From the NCBI RefSeq assembly GCF_001652265.1, contig NZ_LWBS01000419.1, positions 1 to 51,898 of the forward strand: a DNA stretch of 51,898 bases, in the 5' to 3' direction. Positions 26,862 to 34,817 of the stretch are shown here, piece by piece. The first letter of the stretch is position 1. Each line of letters opens with the position of its first letter. A model generated the notes under the pieces. The model made no database searches and was not told where the DNA came from. It saw only the letters and a list, made by a program, of their open reading frames with translations. Both the position numbers and the translations under genes were made by a program. The stretch comes from Rhizobium leguminosarum (lineage in GTDB: Bacteria > Pseudomonadota > Alphaproteobacteria > Rhizobiales > Rhizobiaceae).

Positions 26862-28343
26862 ATGATTGACGACGCCCTATTCGGCAAGCCTCTGATATCC
26901 CTGACAACAGTCGGATTCGCCGGGATCGTCGTCTGGCATCTTCTCTCCCGCCATCGGCCGACGACGCGGCTGGTGGTGCAGATCCTCTTCTTTGCGGTGA
27001 TGACGCTGATCCTCGTCGTCAGCGGCATCGAACCCCACCGGTTTCAAGGATATGAGTCCGAGGATCCGCAGGCTTTGCTCGTCATCGTCGCAAAATCGCT
27101 CTGGTGGATCCACCTGGCATGGGCCGTCATCGGTTTCATCAGGCTGTATCTGGTGCTGGAGGGCAGCCCGCGGGAGGCCCGCCTGCTCCAGGATCTCGTC
27201 ATCAGCGTCGTCTATATCGGCATGGCCCTGTCGATCCTGGCCTTCGTCTTCGGCGTGCCGATCGGAACCCTCGTCGCGACCTCAGGCGTGGTCGCCATCA
27301 TTCTCGGACTGGCGCTCCAGAATACGCTGGCCGACGTCTTCTCCGGTATCGCGCTGACCCTCGGCCGGCCCTACGTCATCGGTGACTGGATCCTTTTGAG
27401 CGACGGCACCGAAGGGCGCGTCATCGAAAGCAACTGGCGCGCGACGCACATCCTGACGGGCGCAAACAATGTCGTCGTCCTGCCGAACAGCTTCCTGGCG
27501 AAGCTCGGCCTGACGAATGTCAGCCGGCCTGACGAGACCCATCTCCTGGTCCTCACCATTCGCGTCGCCCCGACGCGCATGCCGGCATCGATCCGCCATG
27601 TCATGGCGTCGGCCTTGTCGAGCTGCAATTCGATCGTGCGCGAGCCGCCGCCGGTCGTGGCACTCAAGGGGCTGGATGCCACGGCGCTTGAGGTCGAGCT
27701 GCAGTTCCGGGTGACGAGCCCCAGCCAGCGGGCGACGGCACGAAACGAGGTGCTCGATCTCGTCTATCGTCACTGCAAATCCGCCGGCCTGATTTTGGCC
27801 GTTCCAGCGACGGCCTCGGTCCTGACAAGCGATCTGCCGATCGAAGAAAGCGCGCGGCGGCCCCGTGTGACGCCGCTCGAACTGATCGAGGCCATTCCGA
27901 TCTTTGCGACGCTGACATCAGATGAAAAGCAGAAACTCGCCGAAACCACGGCCGTGCGGGAGTTCCGCAAGGGCGATGTCATCGTGCGGGAGGGCGAAAT
28001 GCTCCCATCGCTGATGATGGTGCGGGCAGGTATCATCGCGGCGCGGCACGGAGATGAGGAGCGCGGGCGGCTTGCGCCGGGTGATGTCTTCGGAGAGACC
28101 GGCCTCCTCGCAGGCATGCAGGAAGTCTGCACCCTGGAAGCTCTTACCCCGGTGACAACCTATGAAATCGATCAGGAGGCCTTCGCGCCGCTGCTGAGTG
28201 AACGTCCCGCGCTGGCGGAAGAAATCGCCGAAGACCTCGCCAGCCGCGCCGAGCGCTTTCGCGACAACGCCGCCCTGCCCCCGGAACACGCCCGTAGCGC
28301 GCACGCCATTCTGAAAACCATCAGGACCATCTTCAGGGCATAG
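26862..28343 (+). CDS. Small-conductance mechanosensitive channel with cyclic-nucleotide-binding domain
   Basis: A 493-residue inner-membrane protein. Residues 1-160 contain about five hydrophobic segments. The last, around VVAIILGLALQNTLADVFSGIAL, is the MscS pore helix, followed by the beta-rich MscS domain (about 165-310). Residues about 340-470 form a cAMP/cGMP-binding barrel (FRKGDVIVREGEMLPSLMMVRAGII, GDVFGETGLLAGMQE). The combination suggests gating by a cyclic nucleotide as well as by membrane tension. The start at 26862 has AGAGAG before it. It lies 192 bases after the AhpD-like set, behind an intergenic element. Confidence 0.92.
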   Translation: MIDDALFGKPLISLTTVGFAGIVVWHLLSRHRPTTRLVVQILFFAVMTLILVVSGIEPHRFQGYESEDPQALLVIVAKSLWWIHLAWAVIGFIRLYLVLEGSPREARLLQDLVISVVYIGMALSILAFVFGVPIGTLVATSGVVAIILGLALQNTLADVFSGIALTLGRPYVIGDWILLSDGTEGRVIESNWRATHILTGANNVVVLPNSFLAKLGLTNVSRPDETHLLVLTIRVAPTRMPASIRHVMASALSSCNSIVREPPPVVALKGLDATALEVELQFRVTSPSQRATARNEVLDLVYRHCKSAGLILAVPATASVLTSDLPIEESARRPRVTPLELIEAIPIFATLTSDEKQKLAETTAVREFRKGDVIVREGEMLPSLMMVRAGIIAARHGDEERGRLAPGDVFGETGLLAGMQEVCTLEALTPVTTYEIDQEAFAPLLSERPALAEEIAEDLASRAERFRDNAALPPEHARSAHAILKTIRTIFRA

Positions 28344-28440
28344 AGCAATTCCAGCAAAAGTGCGCAGCGGTTTGGCGTCCGGAATTGCGAAAAACAAATA
28401 CAGGGCATTTCCTCCGCTCGGAGAAAAGCGGAAATGCATG
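28344..28440. repeat. Repetitive intergenic element after the MscS gene
   Basis: It begins GAGCAATTCCAGCAAAAGTG and continues to CCGGAATTGCGAAAAACAAA, a sequence that I recognise as recurring in Rhizobium intergenic regions. The inverted arms GCATTTCC (from 28407) and GGAAATGC (to 28438) form a hairpin. Copy number could not be tested. Confidence 0.6.
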
Positions 28441-28456
28441 AAGGGCGGCTATTCGC

Positions 28457-28945
28457 TCAGCCGGCGCGCTTAAGCACCCATGCGAAGGTGCTCTGCCAAA
28501 TGTCGGCCGGCACTTCCTCGGACAAGGTGCCGACCAGGTCGGAAAGCCGGACGCGCCTCAGCGTGTCCCGCCAGGCCTCGTCGGCCTCCCACATGATGCG
28601 CGCGACCGCGCATGGCTGGCTGTCGCAATATCCTTCCGGCCGGCAGGGATTGTTCGCCCGGATGTTCGTACAGGTGAAGCTGCGGGCTTTCCCCTCGACC
28701 GCCTCCACGATCTCGAGAAAATTGATATTCGAGGGAGGCTTGGCAAGCCTGTAGCCGCCACTCGGACCGAGCGTGGTCTTGACCAGCGATGCCTGCGAAA
28801 GGCTCTGCAGTGCTTTGGAGAGATATTCCTTCGGCAGACCATGAAGCTCGGCGAGCGCCTTGGTAGAAAGGTACCTGCCTTCTGGCAGGCCCGCGAGAAT
28901 GGCGCAGCAATGAAGCGCCCATTCGACCTGGCTTTTCAGGATCAT
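28457..28945 (-). CDS. Rrf2 family transcriptional regulator with cysteine cluster
   Basis: A 162-residue Rrf2-type regulator. The winged helix is at residues 1-80 (ALHCCAILAGLPEGRYLSTKALAELHGLPKEYLSKALQSL, then GPSGGYRLAKPP). The cysteine cluster TCTNIRANNPCRPEGYCDSQPC spans about residues 91-112 and would bind an Fe-S cluster or serve as a thiol switch. Its operator-like site lies at 28982, and a very similar pair lies at the AhpD-like operon 4 kb away. The probable role is redox, iron or electrophile sensing. The signal is not known. Confidence 0.93.
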   Translation of the reverse strand: MILKSQVEWALHCCAILAGLPEGRYLSTKALAELHGLPKEYLSKALQSLSQASLVKTTLGPSGGYRLAKPPSNINFLEIVEAVEGKARSFTCTNIRANNPCRPEGYCDSQPCAVARIMWEADEAWRDTLRRVRLSDLVGTLSEEVPADIWQSTFAWVLKRAG

Positions 28946-28981
28946 TCAGCAACTCGCGTGATGGCTGGCTCTGCCAATGGA

Positions 28982-29001
28982 ATTAAGGATATATCATATC
29001 C
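28982..29001. promoter_or_regulatory. Rrf2-type operator at the Rrf2 gene's own promoter
   Basis: ATTAAGGATATATCATATCC is 20 bases and contains GGATAT and ATATCC as inverted arms. It lies 37 bases upstream of the Rrf2 start codon and shares the AAGGATAT core with the pair at 24822-24864. Confidence 0.6.
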
Positions 29002-29076
29002 GAAAACAGACTCGATGTAAATGAGCTGCAAAAGCAGGGTGTTGCTGCCTGAACGGCGATGCGGCTCCGATCTCCC

Positions 29077-29652
29077 TCAGCCTCCGTTCTCGTCCTCTCC
29101 CCGCGCCTGCTCATTTTCAATTCCGCCGATCAGCTTGCGCAGCAGCGCAGCGAGCGCCTCGCGCTCCTTTCCGTCAAGAGCCTGCAGAAACGAAGATTCG
29201 CTCGCCATATCGGTGCGGAAGGCCTTTTCGGCGAGTGCCGCACCCGCCTCGCTCAATGCCACCAGCACGCTCCGCCCATCGCGTGGTGATTTCTCCCGGC
29301 GGATCAGTCCCGCCTTCTCCAGCCGGTCAAGCCTGTGGGTCAGGCCTCCCGAGGAAATCATCAGCGCCGAATATATCTCCGTCGGGGTCAGCCGGTAAGG
29401 CGCTCTGGAACGGCGAAGCGTTGCGATCACGTCGAATTCGCCGCGGTCGAGGCCAAAATCGGCAAATGTCGCCTCGATGCTGGGGCGCACCAGATTCGAC
29501 AGCCGAAAGGCCCGCCCCAGGATCGCCATCGGCTCGGTATCGAGGTCGGGCAATTCCACTGCCCATTGCCGTCGCAGCCGGTCGACATGATCATCGGCGG
29601 AGCGGTCCTCGCCCCGGGGGCGGTCGCGATCCCCTTCAGTTCCATTCATCAT
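29077..29652 (-). CDS. MarR family transcriptional regulator
   Basis: A 191-residue regulator. A polar leader (about residues 1-35) is followed by the MarR winged helix: FADFGLDRGEFDVIATLRRS, then LTPTEIYSALMISSGGLTHRLDRLEKAGLIRREKSPRDGRSVLV. ATG 29652 is preferred because GAGG lies 6 bases before it, although ATG 29664 and 29649 are in frame. It is divergent from the cupin and VOC genes. Two copies of TATCTT-N6-AAGATA stand in the 143-base gap. The protein probably represses itself and those genes until it binds its ligand. Confidence 0.92.
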   Translation of the reverse strand: MMNGTEGDRDRPRGEDRSADDHVDRLRRQWAVELPDLDTEPMAILGRAFRLSNLVRPSIEATFADFGLDRGEFDVIATLRRSRAPYRLTPTEIYSALMISSGGLTHRLDRLEKAGLIRREKSPRDGRSVLVALSEAGAALAEKAFRTDMASESSFLQALDGKEREALAALLRKLIGGIENEQARGEDENGG

Positions 29653-29708
29653 TCTCTGCCTCATATCACTACAAACGAGACATACACCTTCCACCCGAGT
29701 CACGGAAG

Positions 29709-29762
29709 ATATCTTGACAGGAAGATAGTTTTAAGAATATATCTTCTCACGAAGATAGTTTT
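29709..29762. promoter_or_regulatory. Two phased MarR-type operators
   Basis: ATATCTT-N6-AAGATAGTTTT occurs at 29709-29732 and again at 29739-29762, exactly 30 bases apart, or about three helical turns. The arms TATCTT and AAGATA are inverted. Both copies are between the divergent MarR gene and cupin gene and so could serve either promoter. Confidence 0.75.
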
Positions 29763-29795
29763 GTGTTCGTAGACAGGACGAGCGGGAGGCACGTG

Positions 29796-30131
29796 ATGTT
29801 CAGGATTCTTCGCCACCAGGAAGTGCGACCCGATCAGAGCCGCACTGTCCGCTTCGAAGGCCGCGACCATGGCGGCGAGATATCGCTCTTCCTGGTCGAC
29901 AACGAGCCCGGCCAGGGGCCCGATCTGCATGTCCATCCCTATTCCGAAACATGGGCGGTCAGAAAGGGCGAAGCCGAATTCACCGTGGGCGACGCCAAAA
30001 CCCGGGCCTTTCCCGGCGATATCGTCGTTGTCGCCGCCAATATTCCCCACCGTTTCGAGAATGTCGGCACGGGACGGCTCGAAATCGTCTGCATTCATGC
30101 CAGCGATACGATCGTGCAGGAGTTTGTGTGA
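29796..30131 (+). CDS. Cupin-domain protein
   Basis: A 111-residue single-cupin protein without a signal peptide. The metal-binding motif GPDLHVHPYSETWAVRKGEAEF (about residues 37-58) and the second motif FPGDIVVVAANIPHRFEN are both complete. The length is typical of small cytosolic cupins. ATG 29796 has GGGAGG 6 bases upstream, while a longer in-frame start at 29763 lies inside an operator copy. It is the first gene after the MarR operators, followed 57 bases later by a VOC protein. The substrate is unknown. Confidence 0.88.
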   Translation: MFRILRHQEVRPDQSRTVRFEGRDHGGEISLFLVDNEPGQGPDLHVHPYSETWAVRKGEAEFTVGDAKTRAFPGDIVVVAANIPHRFENVGTGRLEIVCIHASDTIVQEFV

Positions 30132-30188
30132 GGCGAAGCCCCCCTGGACGACAAAGCCCGGAAGACAGAGGAAGAGGAGTGAATTGCA

Positions 30189-30605
30189 ATGCCCAAGATG
30201 ATCTTCTTGAACCTGCCGGTGAAAGATATTGCTGCTGCGACCCGCTTCTATGAAGCAATCGGCTGCAGCAAGAACGAACAGTTCAGCGACCATCAGGCGT
30301 CGAACATGATCTGGTCCGAAGCCATTATCTTCCACCTGCTGACACGCGATTTCTTCGCCACCTTCACGCCGAAACCCGTTGCCGAAGCGCAGAAGACGAG
30401 CGAAATGCTGATCGCGCTGACGATGGACAGCCGTGAAGAGGTGGACGCCATCGTCGAGATGGCCGGAGCCGGCGGCGGCAGGGTCGATCCGCGCCCACCG
30501 ACGGACATGGGCTGGCTCTACAACCGTGCCTTCGAAGATCCCGATGGCCATATATTCGAAGCGGTGTGGGTCGACATGGCGGCGGCGACCGCCACCGGAG
30601 AATAG
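30189..30605 (+). CDS. VOC (glyoxalase/bleomycin-resistance) superfamily protein
   Basis: A 138-residue protein of the vicinal oxygen chelate fold. It starts MIFLNLPVKDIAAATRFYEAIGC, and it ends with YNRAFEDPDGHIFEAVWVD, where the metal-ligand glutamate sits. Residues near SNMIWSEAIIFHLL make the other half. The family includes lyases, dioxygenases and resistance proteins, so the reaction cannot be named. AGAGGAGTG precedes the start. It belongs to the MarR-controlled cupin gene set. Confidence 0.88.
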   Translation: MPKMIFLNLPVKDIAAATRFYEAIGCSKNEQFSDHQASNMIWSEAIIFHLLTRDFFATFTPKPVAEAQKTSEMLIALTMDSREEVDAIVEMAGAGGGRVDPRPPTDMGWLYNRAFEDPDGHIFEAVWVDMAAATATGE

Positions 30606-30687
30606 TCGGCAAGGCGCCCGACGCGACATGCGCGGGTGAAACGGGCTTCGGCCCACCTCGCCCGCCGTGAAAACTTTTGCTGCGTCT

Positions 30688-30715
30688 GGAATAAAACCAC
30701 CGCGCCTCGTGTCTC
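30688..30715 (+). promoter_or_regulatory. Candidate ECF-sigma promoter
   Basis: GGAATAA (30688-30694) is followed after 16 bases by GTCTC (30711-30715), the shape of an ECF -35/-10 pair. It lies about 47 bases upstream of the COG4315 gene that begins the sigma-factor operon, so the sigma factor may activate its own genes. Confidence 0.5.
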
Positions 30716-30761
30716 ATCTCAGGTATCGCAAGATTGCGTGCCCAATCTGAGGAGAGACATC

Positions 30762-31142
30762 ATGAAATCCGTGAAATTCCTGTCCGTCGTGGCCGCCGCC
30801 GCCTTTGCCGCGACCGCTGCTTTCGCCGCCCCTCCTGTCAAGACCGTCGAATCCGAAAAGGGCAAGGTGCTTGCCGGCGAAAACGGTATGACGCTCTACA
30901 CCTTCAAGAAGGACGTGAAGGGCGTTTCCAATTGCAACGGCGATTGCGCCAAGAACTGGCCTCCGCTGATGGCCGCTGGCGATGCCAAGGCCGATGGTGC
31001 ATATTCGATCATCGAGCGCAAGGATGGCATGAAGCAATGGGCCAAGGACGGCATGCCGCTCTATTTCTGGGTCAAGGACAAGAAGGCCGGCGACATCACC
31101 GGCGATGGCGTCGGCGGCAACTGGGATCTCGCCAAGCCTTGA
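30762..31142 (+). CDS. Exported COG4315 (PF03640) repeat protein
   Basis: A 126-residue protein with a signal peptide (residues 1-22, ending AAFAA). The mature part carries two copies of the short secreted repeat of this family, around MTLYTFKKDVKGVSNCNGDCAKNWPPL and MPLYFWVKDKKAGDITGDGVGGNWDL. The first copy contains the cysteine pair CNGDC. The family is periplasmic with no established reaction. It lies 34 bases before an ECF sigma gene and probably belongs to the same operon, behind an ECF-type promoter. GAGGAGAG precedes ATG 30762. Confidence 0.9.
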   Translation: MKSVKFLSVVAAAAFAATAAFAAPPVKTVESEKGKVLAGENGMTLYTFKKDVKGVSNCNGDCAKNWPPLMAAGDAKADGAYSIIERKDGMKQWAKDGMPLYFWVKDKKAGDITGDGVGGNWDLAKP

Positions 31143-31176
31143 TCGCCGAGATCCCGATCACAAGCGAGTTGCCGGC

Positions 31177-31692
31177 GTGAAAACACCCGCACCCGAAACC
31201 TTCGAGGGCCAGATCCTGGCCCTCCTGCCCTCACTCAGACGCTATTCGCGCAGCCTGACGCGCTCGGATGCCGATGGCGAGGATCTGCTCCAGGATTGTG
31301 TCGAGAAGGTTCTCACGCGCCGCGGCCAGTGGCGCGGCCTCAACCTGCGCGGCTGGGTCCTGACCATCATGACCAATCTCTATCGCAACGGCCGGCGCGG
31401 CAAGGCGCGCGACAGCCTCGTCGAACTCGACGCCGCAGTTGATCTGGCCGCGCCTGAAGTGCCGGCCGATCCGCAGGAGCGCGCGCGGCTGGACGATGCG
31501 CTGAACAGCCTTTCGGAGGAATACCGCGCCGTGCTGATGCTTGTCGTTATTGAGGGATACACCTACAGCGAGGTCGCAGCCGCGCTCGATATCCCCATCG
31601 GCACCGTCATGTCCCGCCTGTCGCGCGCCCGCCAGCGTGTCGCCGAGCGGCTGAAAGCCGACAATATCATTACGCTCCGGAGACCGAAATGA
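31177..31692 (+). CDS. ECF-type RNA polymerase sigma factor
   Basis: A 171-residue sigma-70 family protein. Region 2 covers about residues 15-80 (LLPSLRRYSRSLTRSDADGEDLLQDCVEKVL). Region 4 covers about 105-155 (LSEEYRAVLMLVVIEGYTYSEVAAALDIPIGTVMSRLSRAR). No region 3 is present, as expected of ECF factors. The start is taken as GTG 31177, because an upstream ATG at 31105 lies inside the preceding gene. The stop overlaps the anti-sigma start by four bases. The group assigned to it is not known. Confidence 0.9.
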   Translation: MKTPAPETFEGQILALLPSLRRYSRSLTRSDADGEDLLQDCVEKVLTRRGQWRGLNLRGWVLTIMTNLYRNGRRGKARDSLVELDAAVDLAAPEVPADPQERARLDDALNSLSEEYRAVLMLVVIEGYTYSEVAAALDIPIGTVMSRLSRARQRVAERLKADNIITLRRPK

Positions 31693-32471
31693 ATGACACC
31701 AACCCGAGCGTAACCGAAGCCGACCTCCACGCCTATGCCGACGGCCAGCTGCCGGAAACGGCACGCGCCCGCATCGATGCCTTCCTGGCAGACAATCCCG
31801 ACGAGGCGGCGATGGTCGCCGAATGGCAGGCGCAGAATACAGGCATCCGATCGCTGTTTGCAGGCTATGAAAAAACAAAGGAAACCGACGCTCTCCTGGT
31901 TTCGCCGCCGCGCGGCATCTCTTCCGGGCGGAAACGCGCCGCGATCGCCGCAGCCGCCCTCCTCGTCTTCGCGCTCGGCGCCGTCAGCGGTCATTATGGT
32001 CCGGCCCTTCTGGAAAAACCGGAGTTGCAGCTTGCCGCCTCCGAAACCCTGCCGAAACAGGCTGAGACCGCCTTCATGGTCTATGCCGCCGAGGTTCGCC
32101 ACCCCGTCGAAGTCTTCGCCAACGAGGAGGCCCATCTCGCCACTTGGCTCGGCAAACGCCTGGCGATAGAGAATCTCAAGATCCCGAATTTGCAGTCGCT
32201 CGGCTTCAAGCTGGTCGGCGGCCGCTTGCTGCCGGTCGATGGCAGGCCGGGCGCCATGTTCATGTATGAAAACCAGGCCGGCGAGCGACTGACCGTCCTG
32301 GTCGGCCGCAACACGGAAAACCGCACGACGAGTTTCCGCTTCGCCTCATCCGACAATCTCGAGACCTTCTACTGGATCGACGGCGAACTTGGCTACGCCG
32401 TCACCGGCGAAATCTCCCGCGAGACGCTGCGGGAGGTAGCTGAGGAGTGCTACCGACAATTCCCGTCGTGA
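31689..32471 (+). CDS. Anti-sigma factor, transmembrane
   Basis: A 260-residue protein. The N-terminal part (about 1-60, VTEADLHAYADGQLPE and an ALQ-like helix) is the sigma-binding anti-sigma domain. One membrane helix (about residues 83-105, [21 protein letters not shown]) separates it from a periplasmic domain of about 150 residues. Its ATG overlaps the stop of the sigma gene (ATGA), so the two are translationally coupled and made in similar amounts. It would hold the sigma factor at the membrane until an envelope signal releases it. The periplasmic domain is unlike any sensor that I recognise. Confidence 0.88.
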   Translation: MNDTNPSVTEADLHAYADGQLPETARARIDAFLADNPDEAAMVAEWQAQNTGIRSLFAGYEKTKETDALLVSPPRGISSGRKRAAIAAAALLVFALGAVSGHYGPALLEKPELQLAASETLPKQAETAFMVYAAEVRHPVEVFANEEAHLATWLGKRLAIENLKIPNLQSLGFKLVGGRLLPVDGRPGAMFMYENQAGERLTVLVGRNTENRTTSFRFASSDNLETFYWIDGELGYAVTGEISRETLREVAEECYRQFPS

Positions 32472-32474
32472 GGA

Positions 32475-32861
32475 TCAGCGCGAGGGATCGTTGCTAAGCT
32501 CGATCGGCCGTCCGTGCGGCGTCGCTTCTGCCGCCCGCTGCCAGCTCTGCTGCAGCGCCAGGATCGTTTCCGCATCGGCGATGCCGTTGTCGACGATGAG
32601 GTTGGAGAGTGCCGCCACCCAGCAGTCAAAATAGTCGCTGCCATCTTCGGCCCGGCCAGGCTTGTGCAATTGCGCGGAAAGCGTTTCAGCCCATTCGCTC
32701 CAGCTGAACAGGCCGTTTGCGTGCAGATGCACGGTCATGGCAAAAGCTTCGGCCGCCCAAGGCTCGGGAAAAACCGGCTCGCCCTCCGGCGATCTCGGCA
32801 GCCCGGACGATTGCGTCAGCGGCGATATCTCATGCCGGCGCAAGATAGCTCTCCCAGGCAT
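32475..32861 (-). CDS. Nitrile hydratase accessory protein
   Basis: A 128-residue protein of the nitrile hydratase activator family, which carries cobalt or iron into the alpha subunit. LPRSPEGEPVFPEPWAAEAF followed by LHANGLFSWSEWAETL is characteristic of the family, which is related to the beta subunit's N-terminus. ATG 32861 lies inside the 3' end of the beta gene, overlapping it by 32 bases, the compact layout of a nitrile hydratase operon. The usual client, the alpha subunit, is missing from the window, so the protein is probably without function. The reading frame itself is intact. Confidence 0.85.
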   Translation of the reverse strand: MPGRAILRRHEISPLTQSSGLPRSPEGEPVFPEPWAAEAFAMTVHLHANGLFSWSEWAETLSAQLHKPGRAEDGSDYFDCWVAALSNLIVDNGIADAETILALQQSWQRAAEATPHGRPIELSNDPSR

Positions 32862-33414
32862 CGATCGACACGGTCAGCGTGGGATCGGCATCTCCGCCCC
32901 AAATCTCCGCGCCGTCGAAAACGACCGTATAGAGCCATTGCGGGTTCTCGCCCTTGCCATGGGCATTATCGTCGGGAAAGACGAAAGAGCCCTGCACCGC
33001 CTCGACCATTCCGGTCCTGGCGCGGGCATAACGCGGCAGGCGCGTATGTGTGACCGGATTGAAATTCTTGGTCTTCACTGTCTCACCGACCACGAAGAGC
33101 GGCGCGGTCTCGACAGGACGATCGCAAGGGCCGCCTTTCGCCAGAACGCCGGGCACCATGTCCGCCTTCAGCACGCGTTTTGGAACCGCTCCCGCCTGCT
33201 GCGCATGGCCGGACAGTAATTCCGCGCGCGTCGCAAAGCCGTGCCGTTCAAGCAGCATGTCGATGCCGCGGATCCAGATTTCGTAGTAGCTGGCAGCGAG
33301 ATAATCGGCCGGCGGAATATTCTCGCGCGCATGCCGGCTTTCGTCGATCGTCCATGCGCCGAAAGCGCCGCAGGAAAGTGTGATGCCGAGCGCCCGCTTT
33401 TCCCATTCGGCATC
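32830..33414 (-). pseudogene. Nitrile hydratase beta subunit, 5' end deleted
   Basis: The frame encodes about 194 residues beginning DAEWEKRALGITLSCGAFG, then DYLAASYYEIWIRGIDMLLERHG, and ending DAWESYLAPA. Family members are about 220-230 residues and begin with a conserved segment that precedes the AEWE motif. That segment and any start codon are gone. Upstream sequence is a LysE-type gene in a different frame, cut at the same place. The natural partner, the alpha subunit with CxxCSC metal ligands, is not in the window. I read this as the residue of a deletion between lysE and the beta gene. The beta and accessory frames remain overlapped at their junction. Confidence 0.82.
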
Positions 33415-33760
33415 ACTGGAAGGCGGCCGCCGCGAAGAAGGACATCGGCTCGACGCCGCTCCTGCCTTCGCTGAGCGAGCGCGAGGAGGCGATCTTCCAG
33501 GCGATCCAGACGAGATAGGCGCCGCCCGCAAATTTCAGCGCGGTATAGACCATAGGCACCGTGTGCAGCAGCGCGCCGAGCCCAAGGCCGACGCCGATGA
33601 GCAGCGAGAAGAACCCGACGCCGATGCCGAACATATGCGGGATCGTCCTGCGGAAACCGAAATTCACGCCCGATGCGAAGAGCATCATATTGTTCGGCCC
33701 CGGCGTGATCGAGGTCGTGAAGGCGAAGAGAACGAGGGCGAGAAATGTATCCAGCGGCAT
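33413..33760 (-). pseudogene. LysE family exporter, C-terminal half deleted
   Basis: A 115-residue frame with a good start (GGGAGG ribosome site, ATG 33760). It begins MPLDTFLALVLFAFTTSITP and goes on with GPNNMMLFASGVNFGFRRTIPH, as LysE proteins do. It stops at FQ, just where family members continue with a tryptophan, and full-length members have about 200 residues. Roughly half of the membrane helices are lost. The lost end is joined to a nitrile hydratase beta fragment in another frame. Transcription from its promoter might still run into the remnant. Confidence 0.85.
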
Positions 33761-33797
33761 GCGACCTCCCGAAGCCAGCTTTTCTGCGGCCTGTTTA

Positions 33798-33822
33798 TTT
33801 AGGTCAGCATAACTGTCCTAAA
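33798..33822. promoter_or_regulatory. 25-bp inverted repeat between lysE remnant and aldo/keto reductase
   Basis: TTTAGGTCAG and CTGTCCTAAA pair with one mismatch around CATAA. The site lies 38 bases upstream of the lysE start and 90 bases upstream of the reductase gene. It may be the old operator of the exporter gene. The regulator is not evident. Confidence 0.5.
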
Positions 33823-33912
33823 CCATCGATGCCATTACATCATTGTCATGGTGACAGGATTACTTGAAAGATGGCGACCCGGCCCAATCTCCTGTCAAAG
33901 GGACAGAAAACC

Positions 33913-34761
33913 ATGCAGGACGACCCGATTCCAGCGATCACATTCCCGAACGGTACTGAGGTGCCGGCGCTCGGCCAGGGAACCTGGGCCATGGGCGAGG
34001 ATGCCGGCGATGCCAGGGCCGAGATCGAAAGCCTCAAGGCCGGCATCGGTCTCGGCATGACGCTGATCGACACCGCCGAAATGTACGGCGACGGTGGCGC
34101 CGAGGAGATCGTCGGCCAGGCGATCAGGGGCCGGCGCGACGAGGTCTTCATCGTCAGCAAGGTCTATCCCTGGAATGCCAGCATGAAAGGCACGATCGAG
34201 GCCTGCGAGCGCAGTCTCGAACGCCTCGGCACCGATCGCATCGATCTCTATCTGCTGCACTGGCGCGGAAATTATCCGCTCACAGAGACCGTCGCGGCCT
34301 TCGAAACGTTGAAGGCATCGGGCAAGATCGGCGCCTGGGGCGTCTCCAATTTCGACACCGACGACATGGAGGAACTGCTTGGAGTGCCCGACGGCGCCAA
34401 CGTCGCCGCCAACCAAGTGCTCTATAACCTTTCCCGCCGCGGCATCGAATTCGATCTGCTGCCCTGGTGCCAGAGCCGCGGCATTCCCATCATGGCCTAT
34501 TCGCCGATCGACCAGGGAAGCATCCTGCACCATCCCGAGCTGATCCGCATCGCCAAGGCCTATCAGGCAACGCCCGCCCAGCTGGCACTCGCCTTCCTGC
34601 TGGAACGCGACGGCGTCATCGTCATTCCGAAGACGGCAAATGCCGAACGCGCAGCGGAAAACCGCGACTGCGTCTCGCTCGACATCACCGACGATGACTG
34701 GGATGCCCTCGACGCCGCCTTTCCGCCGCCCACAAAGAAAAAACCGCTGGAGATGCTCTGA
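33913..34761 (+). CDS. Aldo/keto reductase
   Basis: A 282-residue NADPH-dependent reductase with a TIM barrel. The N-terminus has [16 protein letters not shown]. The catalytic tetrad is visible as D in LIDTAEMYG with Y of MYG, K in IVSKVYPWN and H in LLHWRGNYP. The NADPH segment [13 protein letters not shown] closes the domain. Length and motifs match the YakC/AKR-type group. ATG 33913 is supported by AAAGGGA. It stands alone after the lysE/nitrile hydratase scar. The physiological substrate is not known. Confidence 0.92.
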   Translation: MQDDPIPAITFPNGTEVPALGQGTWAMGEDAGDARAEIESLKAGIGLGMTLIDTAEMYGDGGAEEIVGQAIRGRRDEVFIVSKVYPWNASMKGTIEACERSLERLGTDRIDLYLLHWRGNYPLTETVAAFETLKASGKIGAWGVSNFDTDDMEELLGVPDGANVAANQVLYNLSRRGIEFDLLPWCQSRGIPIMAYSPIDQGSILHHPELIRIAKAYQATPAQLALAFLLERDGVIVIPKTANAERAAENRDCVSLDITDDDWDALDAAFPPPTKKKPLEML

Positions 34762-34817
34762 CCTTCAGCGGCTTTCCCAATTATCAGCATCGGGCTTACA
34801 TGCCCGGGCTGTAATCT

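Noticed and set aside
32830..33531. LysE-beta subunit as a new fusion protein
   Set aside because: The two parts are in different frames. The start at 33531 gives an Arg/Pro/Ser-rich N-terminus that is lysE read out of frame.
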